Of a DNA stretch of 64,000 bases, positions 50,465-59,890 are shown in pieces (within the stretch, counting starts at the first letter, position 1; each line of letters opens with the position of its first letter). Source of the DNA: Chryseosolibacter sp964493505 (GTDB lineage Bacteria > Bacteroidota > Bacteroidia > Cytophagales > Cyclobacteriaceae). The position numbers were made by a program, and so were the translations under genes. Where the stretch lies: contig CAZBNP010000013.1 of assembly GCA_964493505.1 (NCBI GenBank), positions 62,001-126,000 of the forward strand, given 5' to 3'. Below the pieces are notes generated by a model, which saw only the letters and a list, made by a program, of their open reading frames with translations, was not told where the DNA came from and did no database searches.

Positions 50465-51097
50465 ATGACTACGCAAAGTTTCAAGACACCGGGAGGCGAC
50501 GAAGCAGAGTCTACGCTCGCGCTGTTCGATTTTGACGGCACCCTTACCACGCGCGACACACTTATTGAATTCGTGAAGTTTTACCGGGGCAATCGAAAAT
50601 ACAGGATGGGAATGCTGGTGCTTGCTCCGGTCATGGCCCTCTATGTACTTCGACTGATTCCCAACTGGAAAGCGAAAGAATACTTCCTTACACAATATTT
50701 CGGAGACGAGCCGATTGAATCGTTCAACACGCGGGGCGAGGAATTTGCCAGAACGGTCGTGCCGAAGCTAATCAGACCCGATGCACTGGCTGCCATAGAG
50801 GGCTACAGGAACGGCAACGCGACGATAGTCGTGGTCAGCGCCTCGGCCGAGAATTGGGTGAAACCCTGGTGCGATCAGCAGGGAATCACTTGCCTGGCAA
50901 CCAGACTCGAAGTGCATCGGGGCGCGCTCACCGGAAAAATCTACGGGCAGAACTGCCATGGAGAAGAAAAGGTCAGGCGTATCAAAGAGAAGTTCGTGCT
51001 GTCAGATTTCAAACATATCGTGGCATACGGCGATTCCTCCGGCGATACGGCGATGCTGGCCCTTGCGACCAAACGGCACTATAAACCTTTTCGATAG
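50465..51097 (+). CDS. HAD-IB family phosphatase
   Basis: 210 aa. HAD motif I is LFDFDGTLTTRDT, motif II is the Ser in VVVSASAENW, and motif III/IV are a Lys in the EEKVRRIKEKF stretch and YGDSSGDTAML. The helical cap after motif I (about 35-100) and the PxxRL spacing match the HAD-IB (SerB-like) group, which includes CicA-type and lysophosphatidic-acid-type phosphatases. The substrate is a small phosphate monoester; not determined. It lies 57 bases past the hairpin. Confidence 0.88.
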   Translation: MTTQSFKTPGGDEAESTLALFDFDGTLTTRDTLIEFVKFYRGNRKYRMGMLVLAPVMALYVLRLIPNWKAKEYFLTQYFGDEPIESFNTRGEEFARTVVPKLIRPDALAAIEGYRNGNATIVVVSASAENWVKPWCDQQGITCLATRLEVHRGALTGKIYGQNCHGEEKVRRIKEKFVLSDFKHIVAYGDSSGDTAMLALATKRHYKPFR

Positions 51098-51169
51098 CAG
51101 AATTCCTCCCGCGACTTTTTGCCTAATTACGCCAGTCGTACTATTTTGCAATTCTTAACAGCTGCGACA

Positions 51170-51877
51170 ATGGGGCGTATATTTGAAAAACGAAAGCACA
51201 AAATGTTTGCACGCTTTGACCGGATGGCCAAGGCTTTTACGCGAATTGGCAAGGAGATCTCCATTGCTGTAAAGCAGGGTGGCCCACATCCTGAACACAA
51301 CCCGAAGTTGCGCATGGCCATCCAGAACGCGAAAGGCGCCAATATGCCCAAAGACCGGGTTGAAGCTGCGATCAAGCGCGCGTCATCAAAAGAAGAAAAG
51401 GACTATCAGGAAGTTGTTTACGAGGGCTACGGTCCGCACGGAATTCCCATCGTCGTAGAATGCGCGACAGATAACCCTACGCGCACGGTAGCGAATATCC
51501 GTCTTCATTTTTCAAAGAATGGCGGTAGCATGGGCAATTCGGGGTCGGTGGCCTTTATGTTTGAACGCAAAGGTGTATTCAAGTTCGATCCCGCCAAACT
51601 CAACCTTGACGAACTGGAACTCGATCTGATCGACGCCGGCGCGGAAGAGATCGATGCGCAGGAAGATGAGATCGTCATCTACACAAAATTCTCTGAATTC
51701 GGTCACATGCAGAAGTTCCTGGAGTCGGCGCAACTGGATGCCAGCAGCTCCGAACTTCACTACATCCCGGCTAGCACAAAGGAGCTGAGTGAAGAGCAGC
51801 AGGACGAGGTGCTGAAGCTAGTCGAGGTGCTCGAATCAGACGACGACGTGCAAACCGTGTATCACAACCTGGCCTGA
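51170..51877 (+). CDS. YebC/PmpR family protein
   Basis: 235 aa. The N-terminus GRIFEKRKHKMFARFDRMAKAFTRIGKEI (in part) with PHPEHNPKLRMAIQNAKGANMPKD and YEGYGPHGIPIVVEC fits the YebC/PmpR family along its length. YebC-type proteins were first named as transcription regulators, and more recently have been linked to relief of ribosome stalling at proline stretches. ATG 51170 is the family-typical start; the 17-codon extension upstream is not. Confidence 0.94.
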   Translation: MGRIFEKRKHKMFARFDRMAKAFTRIGKEISIAVKQGGPHPEHNPKLRMAIQNAKGANMPKDRVEAAIKRASSKEEKDYQEVVYEGYGPHGIPIVVECATDNPTRTVANIRLHFSKNGGSMGNSGSVAFMFERKGVFKFDPAKLNLDELELDLIDAGAEEIDAQEDEIVIYTKFSEFGHMQKFLESAQLDASSSELHYIPASTKELSEEQQDEVLKLVEVLESDDDVQTVYHNLA

Positions 51878-51887
51878 TCTGTCCTGA

Positions 51888-53840
51888 TTACCGCTGCCCC
51901 GCCGGTGTCAGTCTGTTTTCTATCAACCGATTATTGTACTGTTGCACCACCGCTTTGATATACGCTTCCATCTCCGCGACAACGTCGGGGCGTTCATGGA
52001 GAAGATTGTGCTGCATCAACCTGTCACGCTTGTAGTCGTATAGCGCGAGGGACGCGGTACCATCAAATACCAGCGCGTATTCATCGCGAAACATCTGATA
52101 AGTATTATCCTTGTAATTGAACGCGACGGGGGTCGTCGACTCCCTGAACACATCTCTTCCGAATGCGACATAAGGTTTATTGTACCTCAGGTAGCCAAGC
52201 ACGCTCGGCATGATGTCCGTCTGTTGCGCAGTCTGTTCGTCGAGCGCGGAGAGACTATTGTCCGGCCTGAAAAAGATTATCGGCACTGAATAGAAACCCC
52301 ACCCGGTCCGGTACTCGGGAAACCCGACGTCCGACGACGTATGATCGGCCGTGATAACAAAGAGGGTATTGTTGTACCACGGCATCCGGGAGACGGTCGA
52401 GAAAAAGCGGCGAAGTTCATGATCGGTGTATCCTATACATTGGTGGATAGACTCCGTGCCGCGCGGGAAAACGCCTTCAAACTCATCGGGCACTCTAAAC
52501 GGGTGATGGGAGGAAACAGAAAAAAAAGACGAAAAGAACGGTTGAGGGAATGTGTTCAGGTTTTCGGCATAGTATTGAAGGAACGGCCCGTCCCAGATCC
52601 CCCACAGGCCGTCGAAATCATCATCGTTGCCGTATTCATCCATACCGTAGTAGTGCTCAACGCCTGCAAGGTTCATAAATGCGCTAAAGCCCATCGAGCC
52701 ATTAGGGGCACCGTGAAAGAATGACGTGTGGTATCCTTCCCCGCGCAGCAAGGACGCGAGGCTGTTGATCTTGTTTCCGGAGTATGGAGACAGGAAGTAG
52801 GGATCACCCAAAGATGGTATACTGCTGACAACAGAAGGCAAGCCGTCGATAGATTTCCGGCCATTGGCAAAACCATTGACGAAAGTCAAACTGTGATGCA
52901 TAAGCGAATCAAGGAAGGGCATGTAGCCTTCATACTCCAACCCCAACATGCCACGGTTAAGAAGTCCTGAGAACTCCCTTGAAAAGCTCTCCAGAATAAT
53001 CACCACGACGTTCAATTGACGAAAGTCAGCGGTGTCGCCGGGCACGTGCAGAGGTGAATAGAGGGAATCGAGTGTAACTTCGTCAAAATAATTGACCGGT
53101 TTCACTTTGGTTCTCCCGTAGGTTCGGATAAGGGAGAAAGGCGTGTTGAGTACAATACCAATCTCACTGGGGTTCGAAACATAATCACCGGCGTTGCTCA
53201 ACGTTATCGGCCTTGTGCTGTGTTTGAACCCACCCCGGATTCCGCCGACGATCAGGTAACCAATGACCGGAACCGCGACGATGCCCGCCAGGTAATAGAC
53301 TATCCGGTTGCTTGTCTGCGGTCCCCACACACGTATGCGCTGATATACTTTCACCATTATCCAAAGCAACAACCCCCAGAAAACAAGGGCATACCAGTAG
53401 TCTGCTGAAAACTGTAGCAGGAGGCCCGTGAGGTTCCGCTCGTTTTCAAACTGTTGAAACACATCAGCGGAGGTACGACGCAGTGTAAACTGGTAATAGA
53501 TGATGTCGGCTATATTCGTCAGCAGCGCCAGCCCGTTGGTGACAAAAAAAAGGTATTTGATTGTCTCCTGATATCCGTACCGGAAACGGAAATCGAATGG
53601 CACGATCATCAGCAGGATGTACAGAAGGTTTACATAGAGCACGGCGGTAAGATCGAACCGCATTCCCCCCCACAACAACCGCAGAAGATTGCCGGTAGCC
53701 ATATCGGGGAAGAAGGACGCGTTGTAAAAATAGAAGGCGAGGCGGCAGAGGGTAAAAAGGAACATGACGAGCAGCAATCGCAGCAGCAGCGCCCAATAGA
53801 TATTACCACTTAACCTCAGGTTTCCCAATGTGTCTTTCAC
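51888..53840 (-). CDS. LTA-synthase-family alkaline-phosphatase-fold enzyme
   Basis: 650 aa. Five membrane segments in the first ~215 residues are followed by a periplasmic sulfatase-fold domain (about 255-600). The usual nucleophile region is FANGRKSIDGLPSVVSSIP; in lipoteichoic-acid synthases a Thr occupies the site, here Ser. Metal-site residues follow in VIILESFSREF and FVITADHTSSD. The fold transfers phosphoglycerol or phosphoethanolamine to envelope glycans. Gram-negative members modify lipopolysaccharide or glucans; the target here is unknown. The start is GTG at 53840, as no suitable ATG precedes the first membrane segment. Confidence 0.9.
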   Translation of the reverse strand: MKDTLGNLRLSGNIYWALLLRLLLVMFLFTLCRLAFYFYNASFFPDMATGNLLRLLWGGMRFDLTAVLYVNLLYILLMIVPFDFRFRYGYQETIKYLFFVTNGLALLTNIADIIYYQFTLRRTSADVFQQFENERNLTGLLLQFSADYWYALVFWGLLLWIMVKVYQRIRVWGPQTSNRIVYYLAGIVAVPVIGYLIVGGIRGGFKHSTRPITLSNAGDYVSNPSEIGIVLNTPFSLIRTYGRTKVKPVNYFDEVTLDSLYSPLHVPGDTADFRQLNVVVIILESFSREFSGLLNRGMLGLEYEGYMPFLDSLMHHSLTFVNGFANGRKSIDGLPSVVSSIPSLGDPYFLSPYSGNKINSLASLLRGEGYHTSFFHGAPNGSMGFSAFMNLAGVEHYYGMDEYGNDDDFDGLWGIWDGPFLQYYAENLNTFPQPFFSSFFSVSSHHPFRVPDEFEGVFPRGTESIHQCIGYTDHELRRFFSTVSRMPWYNNTLFVITADHTSSDVGFPEYRTGWGFYSVPIIFFRPDNSLSALDEQTAQQTDIMPSVLGYLRYNKPYVAFGRDVFRESTTPVAFNYKDNTYQMFRDEYALVFDGTASLALYDYKRDRLMQHNLLHERPDVVAEMEAYIKAVVQQYNNRLIENRLTPAGQR

Positions 53841-53960
53841 AACGCGAAATAAGATAATTTCGGGATATTATCGACAGTACTTATTCACCTTTTGGCTGTC
53901 TATCCGGGCAACATGGCATACAGGAGAAGATTTGCTACCTTGCTGTAAACAATTCAGACA

Positions 53961-54305
53961 ATGACAAAAGATCGTGACCACTATTACCACGCAGAAGACC
54001 TGAGGAAGTTCGGTGATATCGGCAGATTCGGGAAAGAACTGGCAGACAAGTTTTTTGAGTACTATAATTCCGTTTTTGCGGAAGGAGCCCTCACCGCGCG
54101 GGAAAAATCGCTGATTGCGCTGGCAGTGGCGCATACTGTGCAATGCCCGTATTGCATCGACGCTTACGCGACCGACGCGACTGAGAAAGGATGCACAGAC
54201 AAGCAAATGATGGAAGCCGTCCACGTGGCCGCGGCCATTCGTGGCGGTTCGTCATTGGTGCACGGTGTTCAGATGATGAACAAGGTAGACGAGATATCGA
54301 TGTAG
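53961..54305 (+). CDS. ArsS-associated carboxymuconolactone-decarboxylase-like peroxidase
   Basis: 114 aa AhpD/CMD-like protein. The redox CxxC is C62-P-Y-C65, preceded by the Glu in TAREKSLIALA. The His that usually follows the second Cys is Tyr (Y69). It belongs to the subgroup found directly before radical SAM ArsS genes and named 'arsenosugar biosynthesis-associated peroxidase-like'. It ends two bases before the arsS start. Its exact role is not known. Confidence 0.88.
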   Translation: MTKDRDHYYHAEDLRKFGDIGRFGKELADKFFEYYNSVFAEGALTAREKSLIALAVAHTVQCPYCIDAYATDATEKGCTDKQMMEAVHVAAAIRGGSSLVHGVQMMNKVDEISM

Positions 54306-54307
54306 GG

Positions 54308-55348
54308 ATGCTTCAGAAAACGCTTTCATTTCGCCGGAGCCCGTTGGCATCTCCGGCGCAGCAGCTCAGGATACTGGAAGAACAGGCTGACTTCACACCC
54401 TTTTCCGACAAGCTCGCGCAGGCGGGCCTGCAACCGCTTCGCCCTGGAAAGATCGAAATCTTCCAGATAAATATCGGTAAGATGTGCAATCAGACATGCA
54501 ACCATTGCCACGTCGACGCGGGTCCCGACCGAAAAGAGATCATGACACGCGACACAATGAAACGCTGCCTGGAAGCTATCAACGGCCTTCCTGTAACCGC
54601 CGTCGACATTACGGGAGGGGCACCAGAACTCAACCCGGACTTCGAGTGGTTTGTCCGTGAGGTACGGGCATTAGGTAAGCATGTCATGGTGCGTTGCAAC
54701 CTTACCATCGTCGTCGCCAATCCGCGGTTTGCTCACCTGCCGGCGTTCTATCGCCAGCACCGGGTGGAGGTGATCTCATCGCTGCCGTTTTACAGCGCCG
54801 ACCGTACAGACCGCCAGCGTGGGCAGGGGGTCTTTGATGATTCAATCAAGGCTCTCAGACTGTTAAACGACGTCGGCTATGGATTGGACAGCACGGGGCT
54901 TACACTTAACCTGGTGTATAATCCCGCCGGCGCATTTCTTCCCGCAAGCCAGGAACAACTCGAAAGGGATTTCAAAGCCCAGCTGAGCCAGCACCACGGC
55001 ATTCAATTCAACAACTTGTTTTGTATCACTAACATGCCCATCAGCCGGTATCTCGAATACCTGCTCAACAGTGGTAACTACGAAAAGTATATGGACCGCC
55101 TCGTGAGCGCTTTCAACCCTCAGGCCGCTGAGAATGCGATGTGTCGCAACACCCTCTCGGTGGGATGGAATGGTTACCTCTACGATTGTGATTTTAACCA
55201 GATGCTCGACATGAAGGTTGCCTGCGATTCAATGCATATCAGTGATTTCGACGCTAACCGTCTCGCAACCCGGCTGATTCGCGTAAACCAGCATTGTTAC
55301 GGGTGTACAGCCGGTACCGGCTCGAGCTGCTCCGGAGCTACTGTTTAG
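54308..55348 (+). CDS. arsS: Arsenosugar biosynthesis radical SAM protein ArsS
   Basis: 346 aa. The radical SAM cluster motif is C60-x3-C64-x2-C67 in KMCNQTCNHCHVDAG, with TGGAPELNP as the SAM-binding GGE-like motif. The C-terminal domain (DUF3641-like) has CRNTLSVGWNGYLYDCDFNQML and ends CYGCTAGTGSSCSG. In arsenosugar producers it links a 5'-deoxyadenosyl group to dimethylarsenic. ATG 54308 is the start; the frame upstream runs through the peroxidase gene. No arsM is in the window. Its last 11 bases overlap the convergent sulfatase. Confidence 0.9.
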   Translation: MLQKTLSFRRSPLASPAQQLRILEEQADFTPFSDKLAQAGLQPLRPGKIEIFQINIGKMCNQTCNHCHVDAGPDRKEIMTRDTMKRCLEAINGLPVTAVDITGGAPELNPDFEWFVREVRALGKHVMVRCNLTIVVANPRFAHLPAFYRQHRVEVISSLPFYSADRTDRQRGQGVFDDSIKALRLLNDVGYGLDSTGLTLNLVYNPAGAFLPASQEQLERDFKAQLSQHHGIQFNNLFCITNMPISRYLEYLLNSGNYEKYMDRLVSAFNPQAAENAMCRNTLSVGWNGYLYDCDFNQMLDMKVACDSMHISDFDANRLATRLIRVNQHCYGCTAGTGSSCSGATV

Positions 55349-56903
55349 CGCCTTTCCCGCTGCCGCGGATTTCGTCCAGCAGCACCTGAAGCTCACCTAC
55401 TTTTGAGTGAAGGTCGTTGTACAGGTTTTTGGTTTCACCCGGGTCTTCTTCAAGGTCATACAATTGACCTTGTGGCTCATCACCTTCTGGCTCATAGGTA
55501 CTGGGTGGTGAAAATCCTCCTGAGCCAGGCTTCTCGATCAATTTCCACTTCCCCTGCCGGATTGCAAAGTGCCCCATTGACGAATGATGGACGACCGCTT
55601 TCTGACCGCTCACTGAATCAGCTTCCTGCATCAGCACCGGAAAGATGCTGTAACTATCGCGGGCACCCCCTCCCGGCAACTCAACGCCCAGGATATCTGC
55701 ACAGGTTGCCGAAAGGTTTGCCAGCGTTGTTGTTGCCGCACTGACCGTTCCCTCCGCGATCCTGCCCGGCCAGCTGACAATAAAGGGCACGCGATGTCCG
55801 CCCTCGAATATGTCTGCCTTCATACCGCGCCACGATCCGGCGGCGCGATGATCAAATTCGGCAATAGAAGACGGGCGCCAATACGGACCGTTATCACTCG
55901 CAAATATTACGATGGTATTTTCGGCCAGCCCCAGACTGTCTAATGATGCCAGCACCTGCCCTACCGTGTGATCGACCATTTGTACAAAATCGCCGTATGC
56001 ACCCGCTTCCGACTTACCCTTAAACTCCGGTGTGGGCACCCACGGCGTATGCGGCCCGGCAAGCGGGAGGTAGAGAAAAAACGGTTCGGACAACTTGCGG
56101 CCGGACAAATACCGCACAGCCTTGTCCTTGAAGTTGACAAGTACCTGGTCAAACTCAAACGAGGGAGCCATTCTCCCCGGTCGCCAGAACGCGCCGGTGT
56201 ACCCGGTATTCAGATCGTTGCCAGGCGTGCTGTCTGAAGGGATCTCCGTCAGGACGTCATTCTCAAGATAGCAGTAGGGTTCCATGTCGAGGGATGCCGG
56301 AAGGATGAACGAATAATCGAATCCACGCGATAGTGGTCCCGTTGCAGGTGGAGTACTAAAGTCGATATCGTCCGGGCGCATATCGGTTACCACGCCGTTG
56401 GGCCGGACATCGTAGTGCCCCGTATCCAGGGCCGCCTCGTGGCCTGTCTTGACTTTCCAGTCCAATCCGAGATGCCACTTTCCGATTACTGCTGTGTGGT
56501 ATCCCTGGCGCTGAAGGAATGATCCCACGGTATGAGTACTGTCTTCAATCAGCGCTCGCCCGTAGCCACGCAATACTCCTCGCGGCAACCTGCTCCGCCA
56601 AGGGTAGTCTCCCGTAAGAATTGCGTATCGGGTGGGTGTGCACACCGACGACGGTGAATGCGCATCGGTAAACCTCATGCCCTGCCGCGCCAGCCGATCG
56701 ATATTCGGCGTGCTTATCTTTCCCTCCGGATTGTAGCACGACACATCTCCGTAACCCATATCATCCGCGAGGATATAGACGATGTTGGGACGCACATCCG
56801 CCTGCGGGCTTCCACCTCCGCAACGACAAATCAATAACACAAAAATCCCCACCGAAAGAATATTGAAAAGTAGCCTCATCCCATACATGTTTTTGACAGC
56901 CAT
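55338..56903 (-). CDS. Formylglycine sulfatase, arylsulfatase-like (S1)
   Basis: 521 aa. A signal sequence (about 9-30) precedes the sulfatase domain. Metal-binding YILADDMGYGD, the formylglycine motif SVC88TPTR with TG downstream, GKWHLG, and FASDNGPYW later are all present, so it should be active once Cys88 is converted. Length and the C-terminal block (LYDLEEDPGETKNLYND) are typical of arylsulfatase A-like enzymes on sulfated glycans. ATG 56903 is used; 56888 and 56879 are also possible. Third sulfatase of the operon. Confidence 0.92.
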   Translation of the reverse strand: MAVKNMYGMRLLFNILSVGIFVLLICRCGGGSPQADVRPNIVYILADDMGYGDVSCYNPEGKISTPNIDRLARQGMRFTDAHSPSSVCTPTRYAILTGDYPWRSRLPRGVLRGYGRALIEDSTHTVGSFLQRQGYHTAVIGKWHLGLDWKVKTGHEAALDTGHYDVRPNGVVTDMRPDDIDFSTPPATGPLSRGFDYSFILPASLDMEPYCYLENDVLTEIPSDSTPGNDLNTGYTGAFWRPGRMAPSFEFDQVLVNFKDKAVRYLSGRKLSEPFFLYLPLAGPHTPWVPTPEFKGKSEAGAYGDFVQMVDHTVGQVLASLDSLGLAENTIVIFASDNGPYWRPSSIAEFDHRAAGSWRGMKADIFEGGHRVPFIVSWPGRIAEGTVSAATTTLANLSATCADILGVELPGGGARDSYSIFPVLMQEADSVSGQKAVVHHSSMGHFAIRQGKWKLIEKPGSGGFSPPSTYEPEGDEPQGQLYDLEEDPGETKNLYNDLHSKVGELQVLLDEIRGSGKGAKQ

Positions 56904-56918
56904 AGCGGTATTGATATC

Positions 56919-58289
56919 CTATTTCCTTATTTCTCTCAAACCAACCTCATCCAGGTACTCCTCCAATCTCTTTTCCATCGCCGCTGCCTTTTTGCGGTTC
57001 TTTGCCGCGATATCGGTCAGCTCTCCCCTGTCACGCGACAGGTCATAGAGTTCAAGTTTCCCTGTATTCCAGAACTTAATGATCTTGAAATCACCGTCGA
57101 TGAGCGCTGAATGCAGGTAACTGTTGTTGTAGCGATGGAAGATCAGTTCACGGGTAGGGCGTTCGACCGAGCCCTGTCCGTCATTGTGAAGCAGTTCAGC
57201 AAAGCTTCCGCCATCGAGCACATCCACGTCGGACGTGCGCCCTCCTGCAAGTTCGGCGAATGTCGGAAGTAAATCCCACCCGACAACCGGCACATCGCAC
57301 TGGCTATTGGCTTTCACCCCCGGGCCACGCACGATCATCGGAACACGAATGCCTCCTTCATATAATGTCCACTTGCCACCGCGAAGGGGATAGTTCCTCA
57401 TCGGCAACTCGAAAGAAGACGGGTGATCAAGGCGGTTTTTCACCGGGGGAAAGAACTCCGTCGCGCCGTTGTCTGTCGAGAAAATAACGTAGGTATTATC
57501 GCCCAGCCCAAGTCTTTCGATTGCGTCCAGCAGCATACCGATACTGTGATCCAGATCAGCCAGCATGGCGGCGAATGCGGGATCCGCATCTTTCACACCG
57601 GGCTTCTTCGACTGATAGCGCTCGTATGTTTCTCTTTTTGCCTGCAGATCAACGTGTGTGGCATAGTGTGACACCTGAAGATAGAACGGGTTTCCCTCGC
57701 GGGTCTGACGCTCCATGAAATTGATCGCACGTGCCGTAAGGGAATACATCTTCTTGGGATCGTCGGCAACAAACTGTGTCCGCCATTTATCGTCTCTGTC
57801 GGTCATGAGGTCCCCGTGTCGGTTTCCGGTATTGCCGTCGCTTTCGTCATAGCCGGCGTCTTCCGGGAAGAAGCCTGCGCGCATATCCCATTTTCCAAAA
57901 TGCGCGGCCTTGTAACGATGATTGACAGACTTCAACACTACTGGCAGGGGACGGTGATGGCTGGTAGCGGGATTGTACCGCTCCGGAAAGGTTTCACTTC
58001 CCAATCGCGCCGGTGTCTGCCCGAATAGAATGCCCCGTCGCGAAGGTGAGCATATTGAAGCTGACGCGTAGCCTCGTGAGAACCGCATACCATTGTCTGC
58101 CAGCCGCGCAAGGTTGGGGGTGTCATGAAAATCACTGGTTGCGTCAAGACGCGCATCCATACTGCATGAAAGGCTGCTCCATCCCAGATCATCGGCCAGG
58201 ATGAAGATGATGTTCGGCGATGACTGCCCCGAGGTTTCAGATGCGCACATCGCCACAAACACTGTCAATGCAACTAAAAACTTCTTCAT
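56919..58289 (-). CDS. Formylglycine sulfatase (S1)
   Basis: 456 aa. The signal peptide ends at about 22 (SGQ). FILADDLGWSSL carries metal-binding Asp residues; the formylglycine motif is SIC80SPSRRGIL; GKWDM, HYATHVDLQ and STDNGATEF follow. It is 15 bases downstream-facing of the third-gene sulfatase, in one minus-strand operon. Likely substrate: sulfate ester on a polysaccharide released by the neighbouring lyases; the exact position is not predictable. Confidence 0.92.
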   Translation of the reverse strand: MKKFLVALTVFVAMCASETSGQSSPNIIFILADDLGWSSLSCSMDARLDATSDFHDTPNLARLADNGMRFSRGYASASICSPSRRGILFGQTPARLGSETFPERYNPATSHHRPLPVVLKSVNHRYKAAHFGKWDMRAGFFPEDAGYDESDGNTGNRHGDLMTDRDDKWRTQFVADDPKKMYSLTARAINFMERQTREGNPFYLQVSHYATHVDLQAKRETYERYQSKKPGVKDADPAFAAMLADLDHSIGMLLDAIERLGLGDNTYVIFSTDNGATEFFPPVKNRLDHPSSFELPMRNYPLRGGKWTLYEGGIRVPMIVRGPGVKANSQCDVPVVGWDLLPTFAELAGGRTSDVDVLDGGSFAELLHNDGQGSVERPTRELIFHRYNNSYLHSALIDGDFKIIKFWNTGKLELYDLSRDRGELTDIAAKNRKKAAAMEKRLEEYLDEVGLREIRK

Positions 58290-58318
58290 TACTTGAATTT
58301 TGAAATCTTACGTCTGCC

Positions 58319-59890
58319 CTACTCCTCTCCCCTGTTATACTTACCCCTTTCCCGGAACCCTTTAAAGGCACGCATCTGTCCGAAGCGGGGATACGTCTCA
58401 AAGATGTCTCCGTTGCCTGTCATCCGGGGATCTGCCTGCTTCACAAGTTCGTCGTCCAGTGTCGTGCGCAGGTCGCCAAGTATCCGTGTGTAGGCGGTAT
58501 CCGACACCACGTTTGTCAGACATGCCGGATCCCTTCGGAGGTCGAACAGTTCTTCACCCGCGCGCTTATCGAACGAACGCGAAAATGCGTCGGACCACTG
58601 ATCTCTATGCGCCATCATAACCCGCTTGGACGGCGAGTCGTCAATATCTTCATAACCCTGTTGTACAGGACGCACCTGCTCACCGGGCTTTATATTCCCG
58701 TCTCCCGGGGGCGGATCACCGACGGGCCAGCGCAACGGCTGGAAATTACGGATGTAAAGAAAGTCTCGCGTGCGTATAGCCCGGGCGGGGTATCCCAGGT
58801 TCTCGGGACGAGCATGTGTATGACGTTCGCGTCCACTCAGGATATGCTCGCGTTCCGTATCGGATCCGGTTCCGTATAACATAGACGCCAGACTGCGACC
58901 TTCAATTCCTTCCAGTTGTTTTGCTCCGGCTACCTCGAGGAAGGTCGGTGCCAGATCGGTCAGGCTCACAAGCGCGTCTTCTGTCCTTCCACCAGCGATC
59001 GAAGGACCACAGATCGCCAACGGCACGTGAATACCATACTCATACATATTCGCTTTGGCGTGTGGAAAGGCCATGCCATTGTCTGCCGTCACCACGACGA
59101 TAGTATTTTCGAGCATGCCCCGTTGCTCAAGGAGATCCAGCATCACACCCAACTGCCTGTCAAACCATGATATCTCATAAGCATAATCCAGCAGATCGTT
59201 GGCGATGGAGTCATGTTCCGGAAGGAAACCAGGCAACACGGGTGTTCGATCACCCATATACTTTTTACCAAGACCATATTCGTACGACCGATGAGGCTCG
59301 TGTGCTCCAAACCAAAAGAAGAATGGCTCATTTACTTTATTGTCATCGAGGAATGCCTCGAAGTTTGCCGCATAATTGTTCGGGTTCAGCCCGCTGCCGG
59401 GAACGGAATCAAAGCGGATGTCATTGTACGCTTTACCAACCGGATTCTGTGGCCATCCCATATCCTCCCAGTTGCCCGGTCCCCAGGCCTTCCCTGTAAA
59501 TCCGACCGCGTATCCGTCGTGCGCAAGAACATCGGTAAAGACGCGAAATTTCTTCGGGAAATAACTGCTGTGAGTCCCCGCTTCTTCCAGCTGCCAGATA
59601 TTGAGTCCGGTAAGGATGGCCGCGCGCGAAGGACTACATTGTGGAGCGGCAACAAACGCGTTGTTAAACAACACTCCTTTTTCCGCTACCTTGTCGAACG
59701 AGGGCGTCGATACCCAGTCCGTTCCATAAGCGGAAGCATGTGGGAACGATTGATCGTCGGCGATCACAAAGAGTATGTTCGGTCGACTATCCGCGCCCGC
59801 GGCTTGTTCCTGCCGGCGACATGCGGCAAAGACCAGGATCAGGAGAAAACCGGCAACAAACGATCGGTTCAATTTGATACGAATACTCAT
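58319..59890 (-). CDS. Lipoprotein sulfatase, heparan N-sulfatase-like (S1)
   Basis: 523 aa. Lipobox LVFAAC with Cys24, so it is a lipoprotein. The sulfatase domain begins FVIADDQSFPHASAYG and has the formylglycine motif APQC85SPSRAAILTG, GKAWGPG, GAHEPHRSY and TADNG. ADDQS and the GAHEPHR pattern recall the N-sulfoglucosamine (heparan N-) sulfatase group. Its ATG overlaps the stop of the heparinase-like gene by 4 bases (ATGA), so it is made together with that lyase. Confidence 0.9.
   Translation of the reverse strand: MSIRIKLNRSFVAGFLLILVFAACRRQEQAAGADSRPNILFVIADDQSFPHASAYGTDWVSTPSFDKVAEKGVLFNNAFVAAPQCSPSRAAILTGLNIWQLEEAGTHSSYFPKKFRVFTDVLAHDGYAVGFTGKAWGPGNWEDMGWPQNPVGKAYNDIRFDSVPGSGLNPNNYAANFEAFLDDNKVNEPFFFWFGAHEPHRSYEYGLGKKYMGDRTPVLPGFLPEHDSIANDLLDYAYEISWFDRQLGVMLDLLEQRGMLENTIVVVTADNGMAFPHAKANMYEYGIHVPLAICGPSIAGGRTEDALVSLTDLAPTFLEVAGAKQLEGIEGRSLASMLYGTGSDTEREHILSGRERHTHARPENLGYPARAIRTRDFLYIRNFQPLRWPVGDPPPGDGNIKPGEQVRPVQQGYEDIDDSPSKRVMMAHRDQWSDAFSRSFDKRAGEELFDLRRDPACLTNVVSDTAYTRILGDLRTTLDDELVKQADPRMTGNGDIFETYPRFGQMRAFKGFRERGKYNRGEE

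Noticed and set aside
54191..54307. N-terminal extension of ArsS
   Set aside because: It lies wholly within the end of the peroxidase-like gene in another frame; the ATG at 54308 fits the family length.
54308..55348. Anaerobic sulfatase-maturing enzyme, suggested by a radical SAM gene next to sulfatases
   Set aside because: The C-terminal region matches ArsS (DUF3641-like) rather than a SPASM domain, and the gene is convergent with the sulfatase operon and coupled to a peroxidase-like gene.
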